From Comamonadaceae bacterium (GTDB taxonomy: Bacteria; Pseudomonadota; Gammaproteobacteria; Burkholderiales; Burkholderiaceae_C): a stretch of 47,941 nt of DNA. The stretch is taken from NCBI GenBank assembly GCA_947375135.1, contig CANCER010000027.1:1-47941 (forward strand), written 5' to 3'. Of the stretch, positions 10,801 to 17,821 are shown one piece after another. The first letter of the stretch is position 1, and every line of letters begins with the position of its first letter. The notes below the pieces were generated by a model. It worked only from the letters and a program-made list of their open reading frames with translations. It was not told the DNA's origin and ran no database searches. A program made the position numbers and the translations under genes.

Positions 10801-10855
10801 CGTCACGGTGAACACCACGGCTGCCGGCGGCAACGCGGCCTTGCTGGCGCGCTGA
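7829..10855 (+). CDS. putA: Bifunctional proline dehydrogenase / delta-1-pyrroline-5-carboxylate dehydrogenase (short PutA)
   Basis: Oxidises proline to glutamate in two steps: an FAD-dependent TIM-barrel proline dehydrogenase, then an NAD-dependent aldehyde dehydrogenase with substrate channelling, at the inner membrane surface. It has 1008 residues. An alpha-helical arm precedes the barrel, in which LVKGAYWDAEIK and the FATHNA segment are visible. The P5C dehydrogenase half follows from about residue 540 with the SPWNFPLAIF motif, the FTGST cofactor loop, the ETGG glutamate segment and the catalytic cysteine in AGQRCSALR. Unlike E. coli PutA (about 1320 residues) it lacks the N-terminal DNA-binding domain, so control is external. 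GTG 7829 sits 6 bases after AGGAG (7818-7822); ATG 7835 two codons later is the alternative. Confidence 0.96.
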   Translation: MLMNAQLPLPYRPESEVVARHLQVVNTGLDWAAAAKAATPWVQAVRDNPPPFWAMESLLREYPISSAEGLALMRLAEALLRVPDAETAIALTADQLGRADFDNSGDKVLARLSSTAISMSKYFLPDPQTGSTPQAEPGIMAKLGARTVVAATLRAVQLLGRQFVLGQNMAEAMQEADAARKQQGALTYSYDMLGEGARTDADALRYLKSYSDAIAFIASHTDSTHAPEHNDGISIKLSALHPRYEDAQSQRVLDELVPRVWTLCELAARANINLTIDAEEVDRLELSLEVFDALLQRVAQHFPLWAGFGLALQSYQTRSLELIEHLTATARQYKVRLMCRLVKGAYWDAEIKRAQEMGLPCYPVFTHKHHTDVSYLACARLLLDAPDAIYPQFATHNAATIAAILQMAARTGGKFELQRLHGMGEGIYREVLKNPTVCCRVYAPVGAHRDLLAYLVRRLLENGANSSFVHQMADESVNLQELLISPLRLEPLSSLPMPVDLFGTHAGARKNSTGLDLTVPAMRAPLLAALATTSVPAVAVSDVHEVASAFAKGHAAYQAWSHTDVSARAAILRRAADRMLAQTPQLCAMLVKEAFKTWGDAVSEVREAVDFLRYYADEAERIMQPLSMPQLHGVTAVPFTYGVTGETNTLRLTARGVWVCISPWNFPLAIFAGQVAAALATGNAVLAKPAEQTPGVALAAVRILHAAGVPADALQLLHGAGETVGAALVAQPGVAGVVFTGSTQVAKIIQRALAAKDGAIVPLIAETGGINAMVVDSSALPEQVVDAVGMSAFRSAGQRCSALRLLCVHASIADGVIEMVQGAARELQAGDPSDLATDVGPVIDREAFDAIQRQIQRLSREAKVVVQPDAATASAVPNLIAPHAFEVHSIADVQSEIFGPVLQIVRWSGDPSEVVAQVNALGYGLTMGIQTRIDSRANALAHAAHIGNVYINRNMIGAVVGVQPFGGEGLSGTGPKAGGPHYLYRFCAEQTVTVNTTAAGGNAALLAR

Positions 10856-11008
10856 GTGAGCGAAGCGGGGGCGCTGGGGGCCACCGGGACTGGGCGCCTG
10901 GGAACCATTGCCGGGCGCTGGAACGACATCGGTACGTTCAAGACCTGTGTGGAGATCGACCAGATGACCCGCACCCGCCACGATCCCAACCGTGTGCTGC
11001 ACGCGTAA
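10856..11008 (+). CDS. Unrecognised 50-codon ORF directly after putA
   Basis: A GTG codon lies immediately after the putA TGA, and a frame of 50 codons runs to TAA at 11006-11008. The predicted peptide is Gly/Ala-rich at first and then ends in a more protein-like segment (GRWNDIGTFKTCVEIDQM, then basic residues and RVLHA). About 84 percent of third codon positions are G or C, as in neighbouring real genes. No ribosome-binding site of its own is visible, so translation would depend on termination-reinitiation from putA. It could be a small gene, the 3' remnant of a lost gene, or chance in GC-rich DNA. I do not recognise a family. Confidence 0.35.
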   Translation: MSEAGALGATGTGRLGTIAGRWNDIGTFKTCVEIDQMTRTRHDPNRVLHA

Positions 11009-11117
11009 ACCGGGAAAATTCAGGTCGTCTGCGGGCAAGAGCGGCGTCTGGAAATACGGTAGGGTTGCATGTGACCGTGCAGCTTGACCTGTACTACCCG
11101 TTTCACTTCCAACTTAT

Positions 11118-12647
11118 ATGAAAGCATCGTTCATGGCAGCCAAACGCCCCCACATCCTGTTCATCATGGCCGACCAGATGGCGGCGCCCATGCTGCCCAT
11201 GTACAACCCGCAGTCGGTGGTGCAGATGCCGCACCTGAGCCAGTTGGCGGCCGGGGGCGTGGTGTTCGAATCCGCCTACTGCCCCAGCCCCCTGTGTGCC
11301 CCCTCGCGCTTCAGCCTGGTCAGCGGCCAGCTACCTTCCCAAATCGGCGCCTATGACAACGCCGCCGACTTTGCAGCCGACATTCCCACCTACGCCCACT
11401 ACCTGCGCAACCTGGGCTACCGCACCGCGCTTTCCGGCAAGATGCACTTTTGCGGGCCGGACCAGCTGCATGGCTATGAGGAGCGCATGACCAGCGACAT
11501 CTATCCGGCCGACTACGGCTGGGCCGTAAACTGGGACGCACTCGAAGTGCGCCCCAGCTGGTACCACAACATGTCTTCCGTGCTGCAGGCCGGCTCCTGC
11601 GTGCGCACCAACCAGCTCGACCACGATGAAGAGACCGTGTTCAAGGCGCGCCAGTATCTCTACGACCATGTGCGCAACACACCGGAGCAGCCCTTCTGCC
11701 TGACCGTGTCCCTGACACACCCGCACGACCCGTACACCATTCCAGCCGAGTTTTACGACCTGTACCGCGACGAGGACATTCCCCTGCCGGCGCACCCCAT
11801 CGCCCAGGAAGATCAGGACGCACATTCCAAGCGCCTGCTCAAAGTCATCGACCTGTGGGACAAGCCGCTTTCTGAGGAAGCGATCCGCCGCGCCCGCCGC
11901 GCCTACTTCGGCTCCTGCAGCTACGTGGACTCCAAGATTGGTGAATTGCGCAAGACGCTGAAGGACTGCGGCCTGGAAGACGACACCATCGTCGTGTTCT
12001 CCGGCGACCATGGCGACATGCTGGGCGAGCGCGGCCTTTGGTACAAGATGCACTGGTTCGAGATGGCCGCGCGCGTGCCGCTGATCGTGCATGCACCGGC
12101 GCGCTTCAAGGCCGCCCGCGTGGCTGGCAGTGTCTCCACCATCGACCTGCTGCCCACCTTTGTGGAAATGGCGGGTAGCGAGGTTGACCCGCTGCTGCCA
12201 CTGGATGGTCGCTCGCTGATGCCGCACCTGCAGGGCCAGGGTGGGCATGACGAGGTGATTGGCGAATACATGGCCGAAGGCAGCAAGACCCCGCTGGTGA
12301 TGATCCGCCGCGGCCCCTGGAAGTTCATCTATTCCCATGGCGATATCTGCCTGCTGTTCAATCTGCAGTCTGACCCGGACGAACGGAGCAACCTGGCGGG
12401 CGATGCTGCACACCAGGCCACGTTGCAGGCGTTTATGGAAGAAGCCGCTCAGCGCTGGAACCTGCCCGCCCTGCACCAGCAGGTGCTCAACAGCCAGCGC
12501 CGCCGCCGCCTGGTCTACAGCGCGCTGACCCAGGGCAAACTGAAGTCATGGGACCACCAGCCCTTTGTGGATGGCAGCCAGCAGTACATGCGCAACCACA
12601 TGGACCTGGACGATCTGGAGCGGCGGGCACGGTTTCCACGGCCGTAG
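11118..12647 (+). CDS. betC: Choline-sulfatase
   Basis: Sulfatase-superfamily hydrolase predicted to release choline from choline-O-sulfate, giving sulfate plus a glycine-betaine precursor. It has 509 residues. The formylglycine signature CAPSR starts at Cys60, which must be oxidised by a maturase encoded elsewhere. Metal-binding Asp19 lies in MADQM, and the DHGDMLGERG and HPHDP motifs are present. The choline-sulfatase-specific features NMSSVLQAG...NQLDHDEE and the C-terminal QQYMRNHMDLDDLERRARFP extension are intact, which separates it from generic arylsulfatases. No signal peptide is seen, matching cytoplasmic BetC. A second ATG at 11133 is also possible. No betA/betB/betI or transporter genes are adjacent, so it is an orphan in this window. 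Confidence 0.88.
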   Translation: MKASFMAAKRPHILFIMADQMAAPMLPMYNPQSVVQMPHLSQLAAGGVVFESAYCPSPLCAPSRFSLVSGQLPSQIGAYDNAADFAADIPTYAHYLRNLGYRTALSGKMHFCGPDQLHGYEERMTSDIYPADYGWAVNWDALEVRPSWYHNMSSVLQAGSCVRTNQLDHDEETVFKARQYLYDHVRNTPEQPFCLTVSLTHPHDPYTIPAEFYDLYRDEDIPLPAHPIAQEDQDAHSKRLLKVIDLWDKPLSEEAIRRARRAYFGSCSYVDSKIGELRKTLKDCGLEDDTIVVFSGDHGDMLGERGLWYKMHWFEMAARVPLIVHAPARFKAARVAGSVSTIDLLPTFVEMAGSEVDPLLPLDGRSLMPHLQGQGGHDEVIGEYMAEGSKTPLVMIRRGPWKFIYSHGDICLLFNLQSDPDERSNLAGDAAHQATLQAFMEEAAQRWNLPALHQQVLNSQRRRRLVYSALTQGKLKSWDHQPFVDGSQQYMRNHMDLDDLERRARFPRP

Positions 12648-12648
12648 G

Positions 12649-12724
12649 CCGGCTCCGCCGGTAGCTGCCATGGGGCGCATGCTCCTTGCCTCTTCGCGCG
12701 TGGATGGGTAAGCAGCCCCATGGC
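12649..12724. terminator. Candidate hairpins between betC and the uracil-DNA glycosylase gene
   Basis: A short hairpin CCGGC-TCC-GCCGG lies at 12649-12661, two bases after the betC stop. A wider perfect 10-bp inverted repeat follows: GCCATGGGGC at 12667-12676 and GCCCCATGGC at 12715-12724, separated by 38 bases. The flanking genes converge. There is no T-run, so this is only a possible terminator or an mRNA 3'-end structure. Confidence 0.4.
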
Positions 12725-12753
12725 CTGCGTCCGTTGTGTGTGCAGGCTGTTGT

Positions 12754-13362
12754 TCATGCCAGCGCCTGCGCCACCAATTTCTTGAGTTCCGGCAGCAAGG
12801 TTTCGGCGAACCAGGGGTTGCGTTGAAGCCAGATGTTGTTGCGCGGGCTGGGGTGGGGCAACGGTATTACGCCGGGTGCAAATTCCTGCCAGTGTTCCAC
12901 CGTGCCGGTCACTGTGTTGTTGCGCGCTGATTTGGGCAGATGCCAGGCCTGTGCATACTGGCCTATGACCAGCGTGAGCGCGATGTGGGGCAGTTGCTCC
13001 AGCACCTGCTGCCGCCAGCGTGGCGCGCACTCGGTGCGGGGCGGCAGGTCGCCGGACTTGCCGGTGCCGGGGTAGCAAAAGCCCATGGGCACAATGGCCA
13101 TTAGCGTGGGTTCATAAAACACGTCGCGGGTAATACCCATCCACGCCCGCAAGCGGTCGCCACTGGCATCGTCAAAGGGAATGCCGCTGTTGTGGACCCG
13201 GATGCCCGGTGCCTGGCCGACCACCAGAATGCGCGCGGCCGGATGAACCTGCAACACCGGACGCACCCCCAGGGGCAGATGCGGTGCGCACAGGGTGCAA
13301 GCGCGCACCTGTTGCAGCAGCAGCGCAGTGGCTACCGGCAAGCCGCTGTCAGCGCGTGGCAT
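12754..13362 (-). CDS. Uracil-DNA glycosylase family protein with probable 4Fe-4S cluster
   Basis: Base-excision repair enzyme of the uracil-DNA glycosylase superfamily (family 4/5-like), 202 residues from the ATG at 13362. The catalytic-loop motif GQAPG is at residues 49-53, followed by SGIPFDDASGDRLR, and the second motif HPSPRN is at 170-175. Four cysteines, C22, C25, C96 and C112, have the CX2C...CX15C spacing that holds the iron-sulfur cluster in family 4 enzymes. A longer upstream frame exists, but its extra 61 residues look like the antisense-style composition of the overlapping gene, so the short start is preferred. Its start overlaps the end of the 81-residue gene by 14 bases, suggesting translational coupling. 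Confidence 0.85.
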   Translation of the reverse strand: MPRADSGLPVATALLLQQVRACTLCAPHLPLGVRPVLQVHPAARILVVGQAPGIRVHNSGIPFDDASGDRLRAWMGITRDVFYEPTLMAIVPMGFCYPGTGKSGDLPPRTECAPRWRQQVLEQLPHIALTLVIGQYAQAWHLPKSARNNTVTGTVEHWQEFAPGVIPLPHPSPRNNIWLQRNPWFAETLLPELKKLVAQALA

Positions 13363-13594
13363 CGAGAAGGCCCTTGTAACGGGGTTCCAGACGGCCGGGC
13401 TTGTTCTGCACCGCATCCGCACTGCCCACTTTGCCCAGGTGACGCAAAAAACTACCCAACGCCATCCGAGCGGCCGCGTCGGCTTCCAGCCCCCGGTCTG
13501 CAGCCTGCATGCGGGAATCCTGCGGGATGCGCCACAGGTTCTCAATGAATGGAGCCAGCAGGCTGCTCTCGGAGTTCGATTCGGTCACAGGCAT
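13349..13594 (-). CDS. Conserved-looking small protein, function unknown
   Basis: Predicted 81-residue soluble protein, acidic/polar at the start and with a helix-prone middle (MQAADRGLEADAAARMALGSFLRHLG). No known domain, signal peptide or membrane segment was recognised. Its 3' end overlaps the start of the uracil-DNA glycosylase gene by 14 bases, and its start is 21 bases after the stop of the upstream LysR-type gene on the same strand, so the three could be one transcript. The overlap and balanced amino-acid composition favour a real gene over the alternative frame covering the same DNA. It may be a partner of the glycosylase, but that is only positional inference. Confidence 0.6.
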   Translation of the reverse strand: MPVTESNSESSLLAPFIENLWRIPQDSRMQAADRGLEADAAARMALGSFLRHLGKVGSADAVQNKPGRLEPRYKGLLDATR

Positions 13595-13615
13595 CCCTTG
13601 GGTTTCAGTGGTCCA

Positions 13616-14533
13616 TCATGGCATGAAGGCCATCGCCACATGTTCTACAAATGCCTTGACTTTTGCAGAGTGCTTGCGTTCCGGCGGACTGACCATGTGT
13701 ATGGGCGAGGCAGGAGACTCCCAGCCGGGCATCAGGCGCATGACCTCGCCGCTGGCCAGTTCCTGCTCGAACAGCCAGGTCGGCGAATAACCTATGCCCA
13801 TGCCGCTGGTCACTGCGGCGCGGATCACCTCGCTGCTGTTGGTCTGCAGGCGCCCTTCGACGCGCACGATCCTGGCCGTTTCTGGTTCCTCGGAGGATGT
13901 TGCGCCGGCCTTGAAAGTCCACTGATTGCGGTTGGACGTCTCGGTATAAACCACGCAGTTGTGCAGTGACAAATCCTCCGGCCGCACAGGCAAGCTGATG
14001 CCCGGTGGAAGGGCCTTCATGTAGTCCTTGTGGGCCATCAACATGCGCTGCGATATGCCAACGCGCCGTGCAATCAGGCCGCTGTCGGGCAAGTCCCCGA
14101 TGCGCACGGACACGTCTATCCCCTGCTCAACCAGGTCTACAAAGCCATCGTGCAGGCGCAAGTCGATCTTCACGTCCGGGTGTACCGCCATAAAGGTTTT
14201 CACCAGCGGCATCAGCTTCAAGCGGCCGAAACCCACCGATGCCGCCACCCGCATCCAGCCGCTCAGTTGGGCCGCGCCCTGGCGCAAGTCCGACTCGGCT
14301 TCCGCGACTTCGGCCACCAGCCTGCGCGCCTGCTCGAAGTAGCGCGCCCCTTCTTCGGACAGCGCCAGGGAGCGCGTGGTCCGCACCAGCAGCTTGGCTC
14401 CCAGCTCCTTTTCCAGCGCCGCCACCTGTTTGCTGATGGCGCTTTGGGTGGAACTCAACTCGGCAGCGACGGCCGTGAAGCTGCCGGATTCGACCACCCG
14501 CACAAAGGTTTGCATGGCTGACAGCTTGTCCAT
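13616..14533 (-). CDS. LysR family transcriptional regulator (CrgA-like)
   Basis: 305-residue LysR-type regulator with an N-terminal winged helix-turn-helix (residues 1-60, including SFTAVAAELSSTQSAISKQVAALE) and a C-terminal periplasmic-binding-protein-like effector domain. A GGAGG ribosome-binding site (complement of 14538-14542) lies 5 bases before the ATG. It is divergent from the AhpD-like/DMT/peroxiredoxin genes, which it probably controls, perhaps in response to an electrophile, quinone or oxidant. A dyad ATAG-N13-CTAT at 14567-14587 in the intergenic region is a candidate binding site. The effector cannot be read from sequence. Confidence 0.9.
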   Translation of the reverse strand: MDKLSAMQTFVRVVESGSFTAVAAELSSTQSAISKQVAALEKELGAKLLVRTTRSLALSEEGARYFEQARRLVAEVAEAESDLRQGAAQLSGWMRVAASVGFGRLKLMPLVKTFMAVHPDVKIDLRLHDGFVDLVEQGIDVSVRIGDLPDSGLIARRVGISQRMLMAHKDYMKALPPGISLPVRPEDLSLHNCVVYTETSNRNQWTFKAGATSSEEPETARIVRVEGRLQTNSSEVIRAAVTSGMGIGYSPTWLFEQELASGEVMRLMPGWESPASPIHMVSPPERKHSAKVKAFVEHVAMAFMP

Positions 14534-14646
14534 AGGACCTCCATATATTCCATTTGCTACTAACTGATAGCTTTCATACCAGTCTATATCAACCGGCGGG
14601 AATCAGTCACAGTCCACCCATCGAACAACCAACCCAGGAAATCACC

Positions 14647-15183
14647 ATGACCACCATCCACGTTCCCACCCGCGCCGAAGTCAGCCCAGGCAACCAGGTC
14701 ATCTTTGACCAACTCAAGTCGGGCCTGGGCATGGTCCCCAACCTCTACGCCACCTTCGCCCATTCGGACACGGCCCTGGCTACCTACATGGCTTTTCAGA
14801 ACGCCAAGAGCAGCGTCTCCGGCAAGGCGCGCGAGGTTGTGAACCTCGTCGTCAGCCAGGTCAATGCCTGCCAGTACTGCCTGGCGGCACATACCATGCT
14901 CGGTAAGATAAATGGTTTCACGGATGAACAGATCCTGGAAATCCGCCACGGCCAGGCCGGCTTCGATGCCAAGTTCGACGCACTGGCCCGGCTGACCAAG
15001 GGCATCGTGGAAAGCCGTGGCCATGTGGACCAAGCCCTGATCGAGGCCTTCTTTGCCGCTGGCTGGACCCAGGAAAACCTGGTCGATGCGATTGTTGTCA
15101 TTGGCGACAAGACGGTCAGCAACTACCTGCACTCGACGACCCAGATTCCGGTCGACTTTCCTGCTGCACCCAAGCTCGATTGA
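14647..15183 (+). CDS. Carboxymuconolactone decarboxylase / AhpD-like alkylhydroperoxidase family protein
   Basis: 178-residue all-helical protein of the CMD/AhpD superfamily. The redox active-site motif is C75-x2-C78-x3-H82 (ACQYCLAAH), the pattern of AhpD-type peroxidase-linked disulfide reductants. The ATG at 14647 is chosen because an AGGAAA ribosome-binding site lies just upstream; the frame is open further 5' but without family similarity. It heads a plus-strand set with a DMT transporter and a peroxiredoxin, divergent from a LysR regulator, which fits a thiol-dependent detoxification or oxidant-defence unit. Specific substrate unknown. Confidence 0.88.
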   Translation: MTTIHVPTRAEVSPGNQVIFDQLKSGLGMVPNLYATFAHSDTALATYMAFQNAKSSVSGKAREVVNLVVSQVNACQYCLAAHTMLGKINGFTDEQILEIRHGQAGFDAKFDALARLTKGIVESRGHVDQALIEAFFAAGWTQENLVDAIVVIGDKTVSNYLHSTTQIPVDFPAAPKLD

Positions 15184-15218
15184 TTCGTAAACGTACGTAG
15201 AGCCCCAGGCAAAACACG

Positions 15219-16145
15219 ATGCACAAGCAGTCCACACGATTGCCCGAGGACGAGCCGAAAAGACTGCGCATGGGTATCTTCGTGGGGCTGCTTGCTGCCA
15301 GCATTGGCGCTCTCTACACCGTCTACGCGCGTTGGGGCATAGGGCGGGGGTTGTCCTCACCCGACCTGACGGCAATTCGCTTTGGCGTGGCAGGCCTTGC
15401 CACTTTCCCTTTGCTGTTGCATGCCAGCTTCAAACGACGCGAAACCTTGATCGGTCAGTGGCGTGTCTGGCTGGCCGTCTCGTTGCTGGCAGGAACACCG
15501 TTTGGCCTTCTGATGTTCGGTGCACTTCAATTCGCACCCGCGAGCCACGTCGCCGTATTTCCCTTTGCCTCCATGAGTGTGATGGGCATGCTCCTGGGCG
15601 CCTGGATTTTGAACGATCCGCTTTCAAGCAGAAAGGCTGCTGGAATTGCGGTGGTGCTGGCGGGTCTTGTCTTGATTTCCGGAGTGGATGCATCAAACTT
15701 TACAGCGCGCACGCTGCTGGGAGATGCCATGTTCATCGCGGCCGGAACGCTGTGGGCTGGATTCGGCGTTCTGCTACGCAAGCACCGACTCGATCCCTTG
15801 CTGGCGACTTCAGTTATCGCCTTTTCGGCATTGGCAACCTATGTCCCGGCCTACCTCTGGACGACTGGGGCAGCAGGACTGTTGACAGCAAACAGTGAAG
15901 TCTTTTGGACCGAGTTTCTGGTGCAAGGGCTGATTGCGGGTTGCGGCACGCTGTTTACCTACGCCAAGATGGTTTCCATCCTGGGTCCTGCGCGTGCTGC
16001 GGTCTTTCCAGCCTTGGCCCCTGGCCTTGCCGCACTCATGGCATGGCCCGTCCTCGGGCACTTGCCCCATTTCGAAGAAGTCATCGGTTTACTGGTTGTC
16101 ATTGCCGGGCTGCTGTTTGCGGTCACGGCTGCACCCAAACGCTGA
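15219..16145 (+). CDS. EamA/DMT superfamily transporter
   Basis: 308-residue inner-membrane protein with about ten hydrophobic helices arranged as two EamA repeats (roughly residues 20-150 and 165-305), the usual drug/metabolite transporter fold. The short cytoplasmic N terminus is charged (EDEPKRLR). Members export amino acids, drugs or metabolites, but no substrate can be assigned from sequence. It lies 35 bases after the AhpD-like gene and 37 bases before the peroxiredoxin gene on the same strand, so it probably exports or imports a compound related to that redox unit. Confidence 0.87.
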   Translation: MHKQSTRLPEDEPKRLRMGIFVGLLAASIGALYTVYARWGIGRGLSSPDLTAIRFGVAGLATFPLLLHASFKRRETLIGQWRVWLAVSLLAGTPFGLLMFGALQFAPASHVAVFPFASMSVMGMLLGAWILNDPLSSRKAAGIAVVLAGLVLISGVDASNFTARTLLGDAMFIAAGTLWAGFGVLLRKHRLDPLLATSVIAFSALATYVPAYLWTTGAAGLLTANSEVFWTEFLVQGLIAGCGTLFTYAKMVSILGPARAAVFPALAPGLAALMAWPVLGHLPHFEEVIGLLVVIAGLLFAVTAAPKR

Positions 16146-16182
16146 CTCAATTTTTTTCGCTCAACCTCGCAAAGCAGTCACC

Positions 16183-16848
16183 ATGCAAACACAAGAATCC
16201 CTGGCTTCACAACTGGCAAGCTACAAGGCCGGCTTTATCGGCCGGGCGCCAGCGGCACGCGTTGCCATGATGGAGGCTGCCACTGCCCAGCTCAAAAGTA
16301 CCGGCATTGAATCCAGCGCATTGAAGGTGGGAGACCGTGCGCCCAGCCTCAGCCTGCCGGACGCAAAAGGTGAACAAGTCCGCTTGAGCCAACTGCTGGA
16401 ACAAGGGCCTGTAGTGGCGATCTTCTATCGCGGCGGTTGGTGCCCCTATTGCAATTTGGAGTTGCGCGCGTGGCAGGGCCACCTTGCCGCGTTGCACCGC
16501 CTGGGCGCCACCCTGGTGGCCATCTCGCCGCAGACCCCGGACAATTCACTGAGCACGGCAGAAAAGAATGCATTGGCTTTTCCTGTGCTGAGCGACTCTG
16601 ACCTGGCCGCAGCCCATGGCTTCGGCATTGCCTTTACCTTGCCGCCTGAACTGGTGGACCTGTATGGCTCCGTGGGGAACAATCTGCCCGAACTCAACGG
16701 CAATGGCCAGTGGGTGCTGCCGGTGCCGGCAACCTTTGTGATCGACAGAAGCGGTGTGATTCAGTTTGCCCATGTGGAAGCGGACTACCGTGAGCGTGCC
16801 GAACCCGGCGATGTGCTGGCAGTGCTGCGGGCGATGGGTCCGTCGTAG
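16183..16848 (+). CDS. Peroxiredoxin-like (AhpC/TSA, thioredoxin-fold) protein
   Basis: 221-residue thioredoxin-fold protein starting at ATG 16183; the frame is open upstream within the transporter gene but without similarity. A helical N-terminal extension (residues 1-45) precedes the AhpC/TSA domain. The active site GGWCPYC has Cys87 and Cys90, a CxxC arrangement found in the peroxiredoxin-like family that is often annotated as alkyl hydroperoxide reductase/thiol-specific antioxidant. The cis-proline region PVPATFVIDRSG is present. It probably reduces peroxides or thiol disulfides in the cytoplasm. Last gene of the LysR-divergent plus-strand group. Confidence 0.88.
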   Translation: MQTQESLASQLASYKAGFIGRAPAARVAMMEAATAQLKSTGIESSALKVGDRAPSLSLPDAKGEQVRLSQLLEQGPVVAIFYRGGWCPYCNLELRAWQGHLAALHRLGATLVAISPQTPDNSLSTAEKNALAFPVLSDSDLAAAHGFGIAFTLPPELVDLYGSVGNNLPELNGNGQWVLPVPATFVIDRSGVIQFAHVEADYRERAEPGDVLAVLRAMGPS

Positions 16849-16906
16849 CAGCACCGCACGATGCCCGTCTGCTTCAGCCATCCTGCGGCTCCACCTATGG
16901 GCAACG

Positions 16907-17821
16907 TTACTTGCGCATCAGCGTGCTCTTGCCAAACAGCGATTCGATCAAATCCACCGCCACCTCGGCTGTGCGGTTGCGCTCATCGAGCGCCGGGTTG
17001 AGTTCCATCACGTCCAGGGAGGCCATGCGGCCGGTGTCGGCAATCATCTCCATGCAGAGCTGGGCCTCCCGGTAGGTGGGGCCGCCGGGCACGGTGGTGC
17101 CCACACCGGGGGCAATCGCCGGGTCCAGAAAATCGACGTCAAAACTCACATGCAGGTGCGTGTTGGCGTCCATCAGCGCCAGGGCCAGTTCCATGGCGGC
17201 GCGCATGCCCATTTCGTCGATGTAGCGCATGTCGAACACTTCCAGGCCCTGCGCGTGCACAAAGCGCTTCTCGCCCTGGTCCACGCTGCGGATGCCGATC
17301 TGGCGCACCCACTTCGGGCTAATAGCCGGCACTTGGCCACCGATTTCGATCAGCGCCTGGGGGCCATAGCCGCAGAGGCAGGCCACCGGCATGCCGTGGA
17401 TGTTGCCGCTGGGTGTGAGCGCGTTGGTGTTGAAGTCTGCATGGGCGTCCAGCCACAGCACGCGCAGCTTTTTGCCGGTGTCGCGGCAGTGGCGGGCCAC
17501 GGCGCTGATGCTGCCAATGCCCAGGCAATGGTCGCCGCCCAGCACGATGGGCATGCGGCTCCGTTGCAGCTCGGCATACACGGCGTCGTGCAGCGTCCGG
17601 TTCCAGGCCACCACCTCGGTCAGGTGCCGGTAGCCATCCACCGGCGGTAGCCAGGGGTTGGAGGGGCCGACCAGGTTGCCCCGGTCCTGCACCTCCAGGC
17701 CATGGCTCTGCAAGGTGGGGATGAGATTGGCCACGCGCAGGGCCTCGGGCCCCATGCTGGCGCCGCGCATACCGGCACCGATGTCGGTGGGCGCACCAAT
17801 CAGGCTGATGTGCTGGTTCAT
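16907..17821 (-). CDS. rocF: Arginase
   Basis: Binuclear manganese ureohydrolase splitting arginine into ornithine and urea, 304 residues. Metal-ligand motifs are GGDH (His98), LDAHADFN (Asp125, His127, Asp129) and SFDVDFLDP (Asp228, Asp230). The GNIHGMP substrate loop follows the second motif, as in true arginases and not agmatinases. Its ATG overlaps the asparaginase TGA by 4 bases, so the two are translationally coupled. Together they release ammonia or urea from asparagine and arginine. Agmatinase or formimidoglutamase activity is less likely given the overall arginase-like motifs. Confidence 0.9.
   Translation of the reverse strand: MNQHISLIGAPTDIGAGMRGASMGPEALRVANLIPTLQSHGLEVQDRGNLVGPSNPWLPPVDGYRHLTEVVAWNRTLHDAVYAELQRSRMPIVLGGDHCLGIGSISAVARHCRDTGKKLRVLWLDAHADFNTNALTPSGNIHGMPVACLCGYGPQALIEIGGQVPAISPKWVRQIGIRSVDQGEKRFVHAQGLEVFDMRYIDEMGMRAAMELALALMDANTHLHVSFDVDFLDPAIAPGVGTTVPGGPTYREAQLCMEMIADTGRMASLDVMELNPALDERNRTAEVAVDLIESLFGKSTLMRK

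Noticed and set aside
8384..11038. An 884-residue open frame antisense to putA on the minus strand
   Set aside because: Typical GC-rich antisense shadow: His/Gln/Gly/Arg-rich composition with no recognisable domain, exactly opposite the well-supported PutA codons.
13363..13545. A 61-residue N-terminal extension of the uracil-DNA glycosylase
   Set aside because: Its Trp/Arg/Cys-rich sequence looks like a frame-shifted reading of the overlapping 81-residue gene; the family similarity starts at the ATG at 13362.
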